NCBI GenBank assembly: GCA_964346175.1
Contig: CAYFTG010000004.1
Location: 1-64,000, forward strand
Direction: 5' to 3'
From: DTU032 sp964346175
GTDB taxonomy: Bacteria > Bacillota > Clostridia > Saccharofermentanales > DTU023
DNA: 64,000 nt
Below, one piece after another: positions 34,895-43,260 of the stretch (the first letter of the stretch is position 1; the number at the start of each line of letters is the position of its first letter). The notes below the pieces were generated by a model, which had not been told where the DNA came from, searched no databases, and saw nothing but the letters and a program-made list of their open reading frames with translations. Made by a program: the position numbers and the translations under genes.

Positions 34895-36487
34895 CTAAGG
34901 TTCAATTAGATAAACACCGAGGCCTTCCGACTCAACTCTCATATCGTCAACAGTAATGAATAAAGCTTCGACATTTTCATAGCGTGAAACTTCAGCATCA
35001 ATGGAGTCAACCTCAGTCAAAAAGAAAGCTGTGGATAATATATCACCCCAACTGCCGTCCGGACTGATTACACTTACAGATTTATATATCGTTCCCGGAT
35101 ACAGTGTCGCCGGATCAATAAGATGATGGTATTCTTTTCCTTCATGTGTGTAGCTGCGCTCATAGGAACCGGAAGTGGTCACAGTCATATCTTGAACAGA
35201 TAAAACCTCAATGACTGCCTCTTCTTCCTCTTTATTCGGATTTCTGACACCGATCTTCCATTTTTCGTTACTATGCATGTTTATTCCGCTGGCATAAATA
35301 TTGCCGCCCAAATCAAGCAAAAAATTCTCTGCTCCCGCTTCCTTAAGATCTGCCACTATAAGATCCAATGCATGGCCCTTGGCGATCGCCCCAACATCCA
35401 CAGATGCTGCGGGGTCTTGGATATAGGCTGTACCGGCAGTGTAATCGAGGACAAGGTCGCCTATATCACAATGCTTCGCTGCTTCCTGCAAATCCTCTTC
35501 TGAAGGAATCCAACTATCCTCAGGATTGGCCAGGGAGAACTGCCGCGCCTCATGCCAAAGACCGGTGACAGCGCCGAGCATGATATTCATCTTGCCGTTC
35601 GTCTGCTCTTCCGCTTCAATTCCTAGGGCAAGCAAATTTAAACATTCTTCATCTAATTCTACGGCTGCCACTCCGGCTTGTTCATTAAGGTCCTTGAGGT
35701 TGTTAAATGAATCGGAGTCGTCGAAGATGCTGAATTTCCTGTCGAGCTCTGACAGTCGTTGTTCCATTAAGTCTGACCATTCGTCGAACTTTTTCTGATC
35801 ATCGGTATAGGCTATTAGTCTGCTAACAGTATCGAAATATTCGGTTATTAATGCCTCTTGTCTCTGAGGAGCAGTAGCTGTCGGGCTACAAGATAAAGAC
35901 AAGAGACTTAGCGGAATTATTAGCAAAGCCAGTATGAAGCGTGCGGAGTGTTTTAGCCAGGACTCCAGCGGTCGTTGGATTGCTTTCAAGATCAAAGAAG
36001 AAATTGTTCCCGTGGCAAGGGCGAGCAACAAGAGCAAAGCAATGATAAAAGTCCACGAAACAGTCACAGAACTTATCAAGAGGAAGATCAAGAACTGCCC
36101 TAGGTTATGGAATAATGCTCCCGTCACCGAAAGTATCAACAAAGGAACTTTATTTTTACTAATCTTCAGCAGCACAATCATCGCTAGTAGAGAAATAATG
36201 CTACCGCTGAAAGATGTGAGCCCTGCTAAGAGGCCTCGCGTCGATAGAGCAAAGAGGCTTTTGCCGACGGTAATAAATGCTGCACTACTATAAGAAAGAT
36301 AAAGTAGGGCTGCCATAACCGCTACGTTTGCCAAGCCGTAACGCAGGGGTATAGGCGTCGGAGGTGGAGGCAAAACCGACTCGAAGATACTTAATGCCAA
36401 AGCCATTGCCAAAAAAAGCGCAGAAAGGACTAAGTCTCGCGTTTTCGTCCGCGATGTTCTTTTAGAATTTGGATTGGACTCAAGCAA
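34895..36487 (-). CDS. Fusion of Gx-type membrane transporter and FAD:protein FMN transferase (ApbE)
   Basis: One frame joins two proteins. Residues about 15-195 are a six-helix membrane protein of the Gx transporter/heptaprenyl-diphosphate-synthase-component-I-like family (RDLVLSALFLAMALALSIFE, RYGLANVAVMAAL, GALFHNLGQFL). A further hydrophobic helix ending LSLSCSP leads to the ApbE domain (about 215-530): FSIFDDSDS, GAVTGLWHEA, DVGAIAKGHALD, LDLGGNIYASG, HHLIDPATLYPG (the usual DPxTG has Leu for Gly) and WGDILSTAFF with the metal-binding Asp. ApbE attaches FMN to a Thr in extracytoplasmic flavoproteins. The likely start is a TTG at 36487, after AAGGAG, overlapping the NusG-II gene stop; an upstream start at 36511 lacks a site. 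No FMN-acceptor protein is visible in the window. Confidence 0.88.
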   Translation of the reverse strand: MLESNPNSKRTSRTKTRDLVLSALFLAMALALSIFESVLPPPPTPIPLRYGLANVAVMAALLYLSYSSAAFITVGKSLFALSTRGLLAGLTSFSGSIISLLAMIVLLKISKNKVPLLILSVTGALFHNLGQFLIFLLISSVTVSWTFIIALLLLLALATGTISSLILKAIQRPLESWLKHSARFILALLIIPLSLLSLSCSPTATAPQRQEALITEYFDTVSRLIAYTDDQKKFDEWSDLMEQRLSELDRKFSIFDDSDSFNNLKDLNEQAGVAAVELDEECLNLLALGIEAEEQTNGKMNIMLGAVTGLWHEARQFSLANPEDSWIPSEEDLQEAAKHCDIGDLVLDYTAGTAYIQDPAASVDVGAIAKGHALDLIVADLKEAGAENFLLDLGGNIYASGINMHSNEKWKIGVRNPNKEEEEAVIEVLSVQDMTVTTSGSYERSYTHEGKEYHHLIDPATLYPGTIYKSVSVISPDGSWGDILSTAFFLTEVDSIDAEVSRYENVEALFITVDDMRVESEGLGVYLIEP

Positions 36488-36899
36488 GTGTATCCACTCC
36501 TTCCGTGTCAATTGCGCCCTCTAAAACAATTACAAAGCCGTTGGGCAGACAGGCGGCAAATTGTCCCGCAACTCTCAGCCTCCCTGCATGAACACAGACT
36601 TGGTCCGGGCAATCCGAGCGAACAAAAGCAATTGACTGATCCGGCCATTGTTGAATCTCTACAGCAGGGTTTTCTTCATAGGAGAGGATGCGGGCGACAC
36701 CTTCTTCTAAAACAAATTGATCAATGACCTCACCGTCATGATAGATAAAAACCTGAATACTATCTGCCGGATTAAGCCAATTGGGGATTAAAAGTAAGGC
36801 TAGCGCTATTATGGTCAATGATCCCAAAATGATAAAATCACGCGGTCTGGCCCAGCGGCGTGTCTCGCGTGATTTTTCATTGTTTTTATTGTTATTCAT
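36480..36899 (-). CDS. NusG domain II-containing membrane-anchored protein
   Basis: A 139-residue protein with a basic N-terminus, one transmembrane helix (about 24-42) and an extracytoplasmic domain of the NusG_II family. Its signature is SDCPDQVCVHAGRLRVAGQF followed by ACLPN, with three cysteines. Proteins of this family are commonly encoded beside Gx transporter and ApbE genes in Bacillota, as here, and are thought to act in extracytoplasmic flavin-dependent redox chemistry, though the exact role is not established. The ATG overlaps the nominal stop of the L,D-transpeptidase gene (TGATG) and lacks its own Shine-Dalgarno sequence. The stop overlaps the start of the Gx-ApbE fusion. Confidence 0.82.
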   Translation of the reverse strand: MNNNKNNEKSRETRRWARPRDFIILGSLTIIALALLLIPNWLNPADSIQVFIYHDGEVIDQFVLEEGVARILSYEENPAVEIQQWPDQSIAFVRSDCPDQVCVHAGRLRVAGQFAACLPNGFVIVLEGAIDTEGVDTLA

Positions 36900-38092
36900 C
36901 ACTTATTAATATTAATCGTCGTACTATGGCTAATCCGGGTTCGTCCCTGCATTTTCGGAAGACCCACCANNNNNNNNNNNNNNNNNNNNNNNNNNNNNNN
37001 NNNNNNNNNNNNNNNNNNNNNNNNNNNNNNNNNNNNNNNNNNNNNNNNNNNNNNNNNNNNNNNNNNNNNAGGCGTTGCCTTTGGCGTCGTTGTTTCCTCA
37101 GGCGTCGTAGTCGTCGTCGTAGTCGTTTCTGTAGTCGTCGTCGGAGGATTCAAACCTTTATAAGGATTGTCTTGATGCCAATCGGTAGGATCCCAGCCCA
37201 GCTTATTACTAATTTTATATGGCGAGCCTGATCTCACACTGGTAAAACCTTGAGGTGTCGGAATGTTATAACCACTGCTGCTTGATAATACGTAGAGATT
37301 TAATCCGGGTCTGTTATAGCTCTGGAGTTTAGCTGCATCACGCACACTTAAGCGAATACAGCCGCTAGTCGATGCATAATTACCCAATGCTTTCATATCA
37401 TTAACCCAGCATTCGTCATACTGAGGTCCTCTCGAGGGATTCTCATAATTATATTCATACGGTACTGAATGGAAGAAATAATCGCCATAAATATGAGTTG
37501 GATAACGCACGTAGCATTTACCCACTAGAGTAAAGGTCAACCAGGACGGCTTCCAATAGCTGCCAAATTTTCTGGGACTACCTTCAGGATAAAGCGGAGT
37601 TCTTCCGCCCCAACCTGTTGAGCAGTAGAAAGAATCAATCGGAATTTCTTGACCGGCTTCATCCAAGGCATAGATAACAGTTATCTGTTTGTCCAAAAAT
37701 ACGCGGAAAGATACTGCTTGCGTTCCAACCTTGCCTACCGGTCGAACGACCTTATTAGGTGGGATAGTAGAGGTACTACTTGTAGTGACTTCCTCTGTTT
37801 CCGGAAGAGTCGACCCTTGAGTGTTGGTGGTAAACTTACTTACTCCGTCAGGAGGAATGGGACCGCCCATACTAGAAGAATTATCTGTAATAGGATCGGG
37901 CTCACCGACTATAGTCGTGCCGCTTGTCGTAGTAGTTCTGGTGTCCACATCCCCAGTACTAGGATCAGAGGGCGTAAAGTCCTGCTCGTGCGGAACACAA
38001 GCCAGTAGAAAAGATGCAAGCAGGATCATTATTGCAATTGCAGAAAGCACTCGAAATATTCTCTTAGAGCCTTGATTAATATATCTATCCAA
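36899..38092 (-). CDS. L,D-transpeptidase (YkuD) lipoprotein, interrupted by an assembly gap
   Basis: A secreted, lipid-anchored enzyme expected to form L,D cross-links in peptidoglycan or attach proteins to it. The TTG start at 38092 follows AGGAG. The signal peptide ends in the lipobox LLAC at Cys32. A Thr/Ser/Pro-rich linker is followed by the YkuD domain (about 120-275): HIYGDYFFHSVPY with the conserved His and STSGCIRLSVRDA with catalytic Cys. A Thr-rich tail runs into 100 N at 36970-37069. Beyond the gap the nominal frame ends at 36899. Another frame gives GGSSENAGTNPD and a stop at 36930, which looks more like a linker tail, so the C-terminus is uncertain. Confidence 0.85.
   Translation of the reverse strand: MDRYINQGSKRIFRVLSAIAIMILLASFLLACVPHEQDFTPSDPSTGDVDTRTTTTSGTTIVGEPDPITDNSSSMGGPIPPDGVSKFTTNTQGSTLPETEEVTTSSTSTIPPNKVVRPVGKVGTQAVSFRVFLDKQITVIYALDEAGQEIPIDSFYCSTGWGGRTPLYPEGSPRKFGSYWKPSWLTFTLVGKCYVRYPTHIYGDYFFHSVPYEYNYENPSRGPQYDECWVNDMKALGNYASTSGCIRLSVRDAAKLQSYNRPGLNLYVLSSSSGYNIPTPQGFTSVRSGSPYKISNKLGWDPTDWHQDNPYKGLNPPTTTTETTTTTTTTPEETTTPKATPXXXXXXXXXXXXXXXXXXXXXXXXXXXXXXXXXXVGLPKMQGRTRISHSTTININK
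36970..37069. other. Assembly gap of 100 N inside the L,D-transpeptidase gene
   Basis: Exactly 100 N bases lie in the Thr-codon repeat tract. The round number marks a scaffold gap of unknown true size. The flanks share no obvious overlap. Confidence 0.95.
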
Positions 38093-38125
38093 AGTAAACT
38101 CCTAACAAAATTTTTACACCCTGTT

Positions 38126-38134
38126 ATGATACCA
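38126..38134 (-). promoter_or_regulatory. Extended -10 promoter for the L,D-transpeptidase operon
   Basis: Minus-strand TGGTATCAT lies 34-42 bases ahead of the TTG start. The ten bases GCTGTGGTAT around it recur in inverted orientation at 38263-38272 ahead of the divergent acyltransferase gene. Confidence 0.4.
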
Positions 38135-38266
38135 CAGCTGTCAAATAAACATTTCCACTACATTAACAAAGTCAATAGATATGAACCGTAGTACATGATA
38201 CATAAATAACCTCCTCAATTCTACCAATGCAATCCCCATTTTACTATCTATTTATTCAAAATGCTG

Positions 38267-38275
38267 TGGTATATT
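38267..38275 (+). promoter_or_regulatory. Extended -10 promoter for the acyltransferase gene
   Basis: TGGTATATT lies 64 bases before the acyltransferase start. It is embedded in GCTGTGGTAT, the mirror copy of the element at 38129-38138, so the divergent promoters share the same core. Confidence 0.4.
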
Positions 38276-38338
38276 TAATGTAATTTGTGGCTCAAGCCAA
38301 TTTTGTGAACACAAAAAGATGAAACGAGGTCAATCCAA

Positions 38339-39616
38339 TTGACGGTGGAAGCAAAAAGTACAAAAAAAGTTCGACTTACGTCTTATCGCAGCAGTTTCCG
38401 CTATCTTTTCGTTTTTTCTATTTTGAAGATTTTTCTTTATCCCTTAATGTGGCTCCTCTTTAATTTTAGATCCTATCCCTATAAAGAAGACTCGGAAGAT
38501 AGTAACTATATAATTCTTTCCAATCATACCGGTGCACTGGATCCTCTTATGCTTTCTCTGAGCTTTAAGAGACCGATCTTTTTCGTAGCTTCTGATCATT
38601 TATTCCGCCTTGGCTTTATTAGCAAAATAATTGATTTTCTCGTAGCTCCTATTCCTATTGTAAAATCCAAACTTGATTTGCAGGCTCTGCGTATCATCCG
38701 AAGTGAACTGGAGATCGGCAATACAGTTGCTTTATTTCCCAGTGGTAGCCGTTCCATCAGCGGTCCGGAGGAGCCTATCCCGAGCGCAACTAGCAAGTTG
38801 TTAAAACTATTGAATAAGCCTGTCTTGCTTTACCGTCTTGAAGGAGGCTATCTAACTTCGCCTCGCTGGGCCCGTTCTCATAGACGCGGCAAGATGAGCG
38901 GTCGAGTTGTGCATAAGCTGACAGTAGAAGACATCAAAAACCACAGTTATCAAGAACTGAATGAAATTGTCTACGAATACTTAAACGCAGATCCTTATGC
39001 TGCAGAGGAACCAAACACTACAATCTTCCGGGGGCGCAATTTAGCTCAATATTTGGAACGCATTGTCTGGCACTGCCCTTCATGTCTCCGCCTAGGCACT
39101 GTTAAGTCGGAGAAGGATATTGTTTTTTGCGACTGCGGTTTCCGCCTGCGCTATGATCCCACGGGTTACTTCCAACCGGCGGGAAACACATCAGATGAGC
39201 AGGATTTTGCGCTTCGCTTTCCGCATGTAGATAGTCTTTATCAGTGGCAATTGGCTGAGTTGAAGAAAAATTTCAGCTTGAAAAACTTGACTGCGATGAA
39301 TTCGCATCAACCGATCTTCTCAGATGATGAAGAAATCCTAATTCTAACTTCTAGAGCCGAGAAAAACGAGCGAGTTCTTCATGGCTCAATAGCTTTATAC
39401 CCTGATCGGTTGGAGTTTTCTAACCAAAATAAAGAAGTTGAGTATCTTTTTCCTTTGGATAAAATTCACGAAGTTCATTGCATCGGCCCACAGCGTTTGC
39501 AATTTACTGACGTGCGAGACAAATTGGTCTACGAAAGCATTAATGAAAATCCACGTTCAGCTTTCAAATATATTGAAACTATTAAGCAAATAAAATCTCA
39601 AATTACTCGAAATTAA
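38339..39616 (+). CDS. PlsC-like acyltransferase with C-terminal zinc-ribbon-like region
   Basis: A membrane-associated lysophospholipid-type acyltransferase. The 425-residue product starts at TTG (GAGG nine bases upstream), has a hydrophobic helix at about 23-43 and the acyltransferase motif SNHTGALDP with His63 and Asp68. FPSGSRSISGP takes the place of the EGTRS block. After about residue 240 it has WHCPSC and FCDCGFR, spaced like a four-cysteine zinc ribbon, and a C-terminal domain of about 110 residues that I do not recognise (contains ALYPDRLEFSNQ, resembling a small PH-like beta domain). It is the only plus-strand gene before gltS and its acceptor substrate is unknown. Confidence 0.8.
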   Translation: MTVEAKSTKKVRLTSYRSSFRYLFVFSILKIFLYPLMWLLFNFRSYPYKEDSEDSNYIILSNHTGALDPLMLSLSFKRPIFFVASDHLFRLGFISKIIDFLVAPIPIVKSKLDLQALRIIRSELEIGNTVALFPSGSRSISGPEEPIPSATSKLLKLLNKPVLLYRLEGGYLTSPRWARSHRRGKMSGRVVHKLTVEDIKNHSYQELNEIVYEYLNADPYAAEEPNTTIFRGRNLAQYLERIVWHCPSCLRLGTVKSEKDIVFCDCGFRLRYDPTGYFQPAGNTSDEQDFALRFPHVDSLYQWQLAELKKNFSLKNLTAMNSHQPIFSDDEEILILTSRAEKNERVLHGSIALYPDRLEFSNQNKEVEYLFPLDKIHEVHCIGPQRLQFTDVRDKLVYESINENPRSAFKYIETIKQIKSQITRN

Positions 39617-39723
39617 TGTACATATATTTTACGTATCAATGATATGATTGAATTAATTAAATATTTTTAATGAATAGCTAAATTTAGAATCCTTAGATAC
39701 TGAGGAGACGTAGAGGAGATATT

Positions 39724-41154
39724 ATGGATTTTTCATCAGCTAATACTGAATTGTGGGATTTTATCATCACAAGCGGTGTCTTGGCCGCACTTTTGCTCTT
39801 TTCCAACCTGTTGCGGAGGAAAATTAGATTCTTTCGCAATGCCCTAGCCCCGACCTCAGTTATAGCCGGCTTTATCGGACTAATACTCAATGAAACCGGT
39901 CTCTTAACTTTAGATGTTGATTTGTTGCATATGCTTACCTACCATGGTCTAGCAATCGGCTTTATAGCACTCAGTCTGAGGATCCCCCGGATGCAGGATG
40001 TAAAAAAAGAAAAGGGAGACGGCATCTACAACAGTGTTAACTCTGGCATGCTGATTGTCTCAAATTACTTGATGCAAGGTGCTCTTGGTTTATTAATTAC
40101 AATCATTGCTTCACTGACCTTTGCCCCGAATTTCTTCAAAGCAGCAGGAATTTTGCTGCCGATGGGTTATGGACAAGGGCCGGGACAAGGCAACAACATC
40201 GGCGCCATTTATGAATCTTACGGTTTTGTCGGCGGGCAAAGTTTCGGTCTGGCCATTGCCAGCTTGGGCTTTGTCTGGGCGAGTATAGGCGGGATTGCTT
40301 ACCTTTATTATCTCAAAAAGAAAAACAAACTTCCTAAAACTGCTGTACAGCACACAGGCGAGAAGGCGGAGGTAGTCTTTCAGGAAGATGACGAAGTTCC
40401 ATTGTCCGAGCCTGTCGATCGCTTGACCTTGCAAGTCGCCTTAATCACTTTGGTCTATCTTTTAACTTACGGTCTAATCTATGGGCTCTTATGGCTCCTC
40501 GGTCTCTCCCCTGCTCTCGCAGGCTTAGTCGAGATCTTGAGTCCACTACTTTGGGGTTTCAACTTTCTTATTGGTTCTATACTTGCTTTACTGATGCGCG
40601 GCAGCCTGCAGAAATTCCGCAAAAAAGGTTGGATGTCTTACCAGTACCCCAACACCTATTTGCTAAATCGTATTTCCGGTTTTGCCTTCGACGTAATGAT
40701 CGTCGGTGCTATTGCCACTATCTCGATTGCAGATTTGAAAGATAACTGGTTGGTCTTTGCAATCATGACTACTTTGGGCGGTTTTGCGACTCTCTATTAC
40801 AACATCAAGATGACTAAAGTCGTCTACCCTGACTATCCGGTAGCCGGCATGATGGGCATGTACGGCATGGTGACCGGAACTGCCAGCACGGGCATAATGC
40901 TCTTGCGCGAAGTTGACCCTCTATTCCACACTCCCATGTCGATGAATCTGATCACTGGGAGCAGTACCGCAATTATATTTGGGGCACCGATACTCATTTT
41001 TGTCGGCTTAGCAGCTCAATCTGAACTACTCCTATATGTAACTTTTGGAGCTATTCTTTTCTATTGGGCGGTTTTGCACTTTGGCCTTAAGTACCGCGCC
41101 AAAAAGCATGCACAAAAGAAAGATTCTGCAAACAATTCTAAGGTACATGATTAG
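39724..41154 (+). CDS. gltS: Sodium/glutamate symporter family protein
   Basis: A secondary transporter predicted to import glutamate or a related substrate with sodium. The 476-residue protein has ten or more hydrophobic helices, RNALAPTSVIAGFIGL near the N-terminus, the glycine-rich MGYGQGPGQGNNIGAIYES re-entrant loop, and MGMYGMVTGTASTGIMLLR in the second half, which mirrors it as in the GltS inverted repeat. A charged cytoplasmic loop (about 200-240) separates the halves and makes it longer than E. coli GltS (401). GAGGAG precedes the ATG. Family firm; substrate inferred. Confidence 0.85.
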   Translation: MDFSSANTELWDFIITSGVLAALLLFSNLLRRKIRFFRNALAPTSVIAGFIGLILNETGLLTLDVDLLHMLTYHGLAIGFIALSLRIPRMQDVKKEKGDGIYNSVNSGMLIVSNYLMQGALGLLITIIASLTFAPNFFKAAGILLPMGYGQGPGQGNNIGAIYESYGFVGGQSFGLAIASLGFVWASIGGIAYLYYLKKKNKLPKTAVQHTGEKAEVVFQEDDEVPLSEPVDRLTLQVALITLVYLLTYGLIYGLLWLLGLSPALAGLVEILSPLLWGFNFLIGSILALLMRGSLQKFRKKGWMSYQYPNTYLLNRISGFAFDVMIVGAIATISIADLKDNWLVFAIMTTLGGFATLYYNIKMTKVVYPDYPVAGMMGMYGMVTGTASTGIMLLREVDPLFHTPMSMNLITGSSTAIIFGAPILIFVGLAAQSELLLYVTFGAILFYWAVLHFGLKYRAKKHAQKKDSANNSKVHD

Positions 41155-41221
41155 AACCGGTAGACGTGTATAATAGGTGATGCTAATTTGCTGTTGAGAC
41201 AGCAGGCAAATGGGGAGATAT

Positions 41222-42202
41222 ATGATTTTTAATAAGCGCAAAGACGGAAAGCTGGTCAAGGGCGGCGATCCGATGATGCACATAATGCCTTACGTTATGC
41301 GGGGCCGTAACGAGTCAGCCGTTTATTACGGCAAGTCCTTCTGTGTGGAAAATGTTCAAGAATATATTCGCGAAAAACGCCGCCAAGGAAAGCGGATTAC
41401 GCTTTTCAACGTCATCGTCTCAGCTTTACTACATACTCTTTATCGCAGACCGCACCTAAATCGTTTTATCGCCGGTCGCAAGCTGTATCGCCGCAATAGC
41501 ATGGATGTCCTCTATGTAGTTAAGACTTTGATGACCGATGAGGGTGTTGAATCCATCGCTAAAATCAGCAGTGATGGACACGCCACTATCGAAGACGTAA
41601 CAGACATGATGAGCGAACACATCAGCTACATCAAAGACGGCCAACAAAAGGGCGATGACCGCCTCATTCAGTTCGCTACCAAGTTACCCAGATTCGTCGT
41701 ACGTTTTGCTTTATGGGTTTTGCGCCTTCTCGACTTTCATGGTCTTATGCCGAAAGCAATCATGGACAATATTCCACTTTATTCATCTGTCTTTGTTTCC
41801 CACATGGGGAGTCTCGGCGCCGAAGCCCCCTTCCATCATTTATACGAGTTTGGCACCACGTCCATTTTTTGCACCATTGGAAAAATTTATAAAAAGCCTT
41901 ACCAAGATGTCGCCACCGGAGAACTGGTCTGGAAAAAAACGATAGATATTAGTTTCAGTATCGACGAACGCATTTGCGATGGTTTCTATCTGATAAAAAG
42001 TCTACGCCTCTTCGAGCAGTACATTGAAAATCCGTCTTTATTGGAAAAGACACCCATAGAGATGGATCTTGAACACAAGCAAAAACTACGCCAAAACAGA
42101 GACTTTGATCCGGAATCTGCGTCTTTCCTCAGCGACTACTGGGATAACATGATGGATGAAGCTGACCGCGATGAACTTGACAGTGCTGACACTGAAAGCT
42201 AG
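41222..42202 (+). CDS. Stand-alone E2-like (CAT fold) acyltransferase domain
   Basis: The protein resembles the catalytic domain of 2-oxo-acid dehydrogenase E2 acyltransferases and chloramphenicol acetyltransferase, but has no lipoyl or peripheral-subunit-binding domain. In its 326 residues VFVSHMGSLGAEAPFHHLYE (191-210) matches the GTFTISNLG-type strand, and SIDERICDG (246-254) matches DHRxxDG. The catalytic His of that motif is replaced by Glu249. The C-terminal 50 residues are acidic. The ATG at 41222 has GGGGAGA directly upstream; an earlier ATG at 41210 overlaps that site. No dehydrogenase E1 or E3 genes are nearby. Function unknown, possibly non-catalytic or with altered chemistry. Confidence 0.65.
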   Translation: MIFNKRKDGKLVKGGDPMMHIMPYVMRGRNESAVYYGKSFCVENVQEYIREKRRQGKRITLFNVIVSALLHTLYRRPHLNRFIAGRKLYRRNSMDVLYVVKTLMTDEGVESIAKISSDGHATIEDVTDMMSEHISYIKDGQQKGDDRLIQFATKLPRFVVRFALWVLRLLDFHGLMPKAIMDNIPLYSSVFVSHMGSLGAEAPFHHLYEFGTTSIFCTIGKIYKKPYQDVATGELVWKKTIDISFSIDERICDGFYLIKSLRLFEQYIENPSLLEKTPIEMDLEHKQKLRQNRDFDPESASFLSDYWDNMMDEADRDELDSADTES

Positions 42203-43260
42203 CTAGTCGTAAAGCTATAAGCCGTTTCTTCGCCACGCAAGAGACGCCGACCGGCTTTAGCCAGAGCCTCCATCTCCAACTCGCCGGGATAGATGTAAAC
42301 ATCTGCAATGAACTCTACCCGTTTTTGCACCTCTTCGGTGATAAACTTGGAATGAGCCAAACCTCCGGTGAGGATGATGGCCCGCACGTTCCCGCACACA
42401 ACTGCGGCTAAAGAACTGATATATTTCGCAATCTGATAGGCCATTGCCTTGAACACCAATGCTGCCTCTTCATCTCCTGCTTCTATGCGACTCTGCACTT
42501 CCCTGGCATCGTTGGTACCCAAATAAGAGATCAAGCCTCCACGCCCTATCTCGTAGCTGTACAATCCGTCTGCGCCTTCATTCGCAGCTATCTCCGATGC
42601 GGTGTATATAGGCAGAGCTCCTGCCCTTTCCGCAGAGAAGGGACCTTCATCCGCTGAGATTACATCAATCAACTCCCCTTTGGCTTGAATATTCATCGAA
42701 AAGCCACCCCCCAGATGGGCAACGATTACATTCTCTTCTTCCAGCTCGAAACCCTCAGTTTCAGCAAATTTGCGCGCAACTGCGCGCGTATTCAGCACAT
42801 GGGAATAGCTGCCACGGTTATAGCCCTTTACTCCCGAAAGTCGGGCTTCCGGCAATAATTCATCTACAGAAATTGAATCATAAATATAAGCAGGAATACC
42901 GCCACCGTCCCGAGCTATCTGATAAGCAATCCCCGCCCCCATATTAGAAGCGTGTTCCTGTGCCGGACGATAAAGGAGAGTGTCCACCAAATGTTCATCA
43001 ATGTAATACGCACCGTGCCGTACCGGCGGCAAAATGCCACCCCGGGACACAATGATATCTAGTTCTTCAGCTTTTAAATCATTCTCCTGCAAAAACTCAC
43101 GCAAAGCTGTGATTCTCATCTCCAGCTGATCATTGATGTGTTGGAATGCGGACAGAGTTTCTTTCGCATGGATTATTTTCTTTTCAGTCAAGCACTCTTT
43201 CTCGTCAAACAGAGCCGCTTTGGTTGAGGTTGAGCCGGGGTTAATTACTAAGATCTTCAT
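42199..43260 (-). CDS. buk: Butyrate kinase
   Basis: Transfers phosphate from butyryl phosphate to ADP, the energy-yielding last step of butyrate formation. The 353-residue ASKHA-family protein starts with LVINPGSTSTKAALF, then SRGGILPPVRHGAYYID, QEHASNMGAGIA, VAHLGGGFSMNIQAKGELID, SADEGPFSAERAGALP and ILTGGLAHSKFI. Its ATG overlaps the ptb stop in an ATGA arrangement, so both enzymes are coupled. It converges on the E2-like gene with four bases of overlap at the stops. Confidence 0.95.
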   Translation of the reverse strand: MKILVINPGSTSTKAALFDEKECLTEKKIIHAKETLSAFQHINDQLEMRITALREFLQENDLKAEELDIIVSRGGILPPVRHGAYYIDEHLVDTLLYRPAQEHASNMGAGIAYQIARDGGGIPAYIYDSISVDELLPEARLSGVKGYNRGSYSHVLNTRAVARKFAETEGFELEEENVIVAHLGGGFSMNIQAKGELIDVISADEGPFSAERAGALPIYTASEIAANEGADGLYSYEIGRGGLISYLGTNDAREVQSRIEAGDEEAALVFKAMAYQIAKYISSLAAVVCGNVRAIILTGGLAHSKFITEEVQKRVEFIADVYIYPGELEMEALAKAGRRLLRGEETAYSFTTS

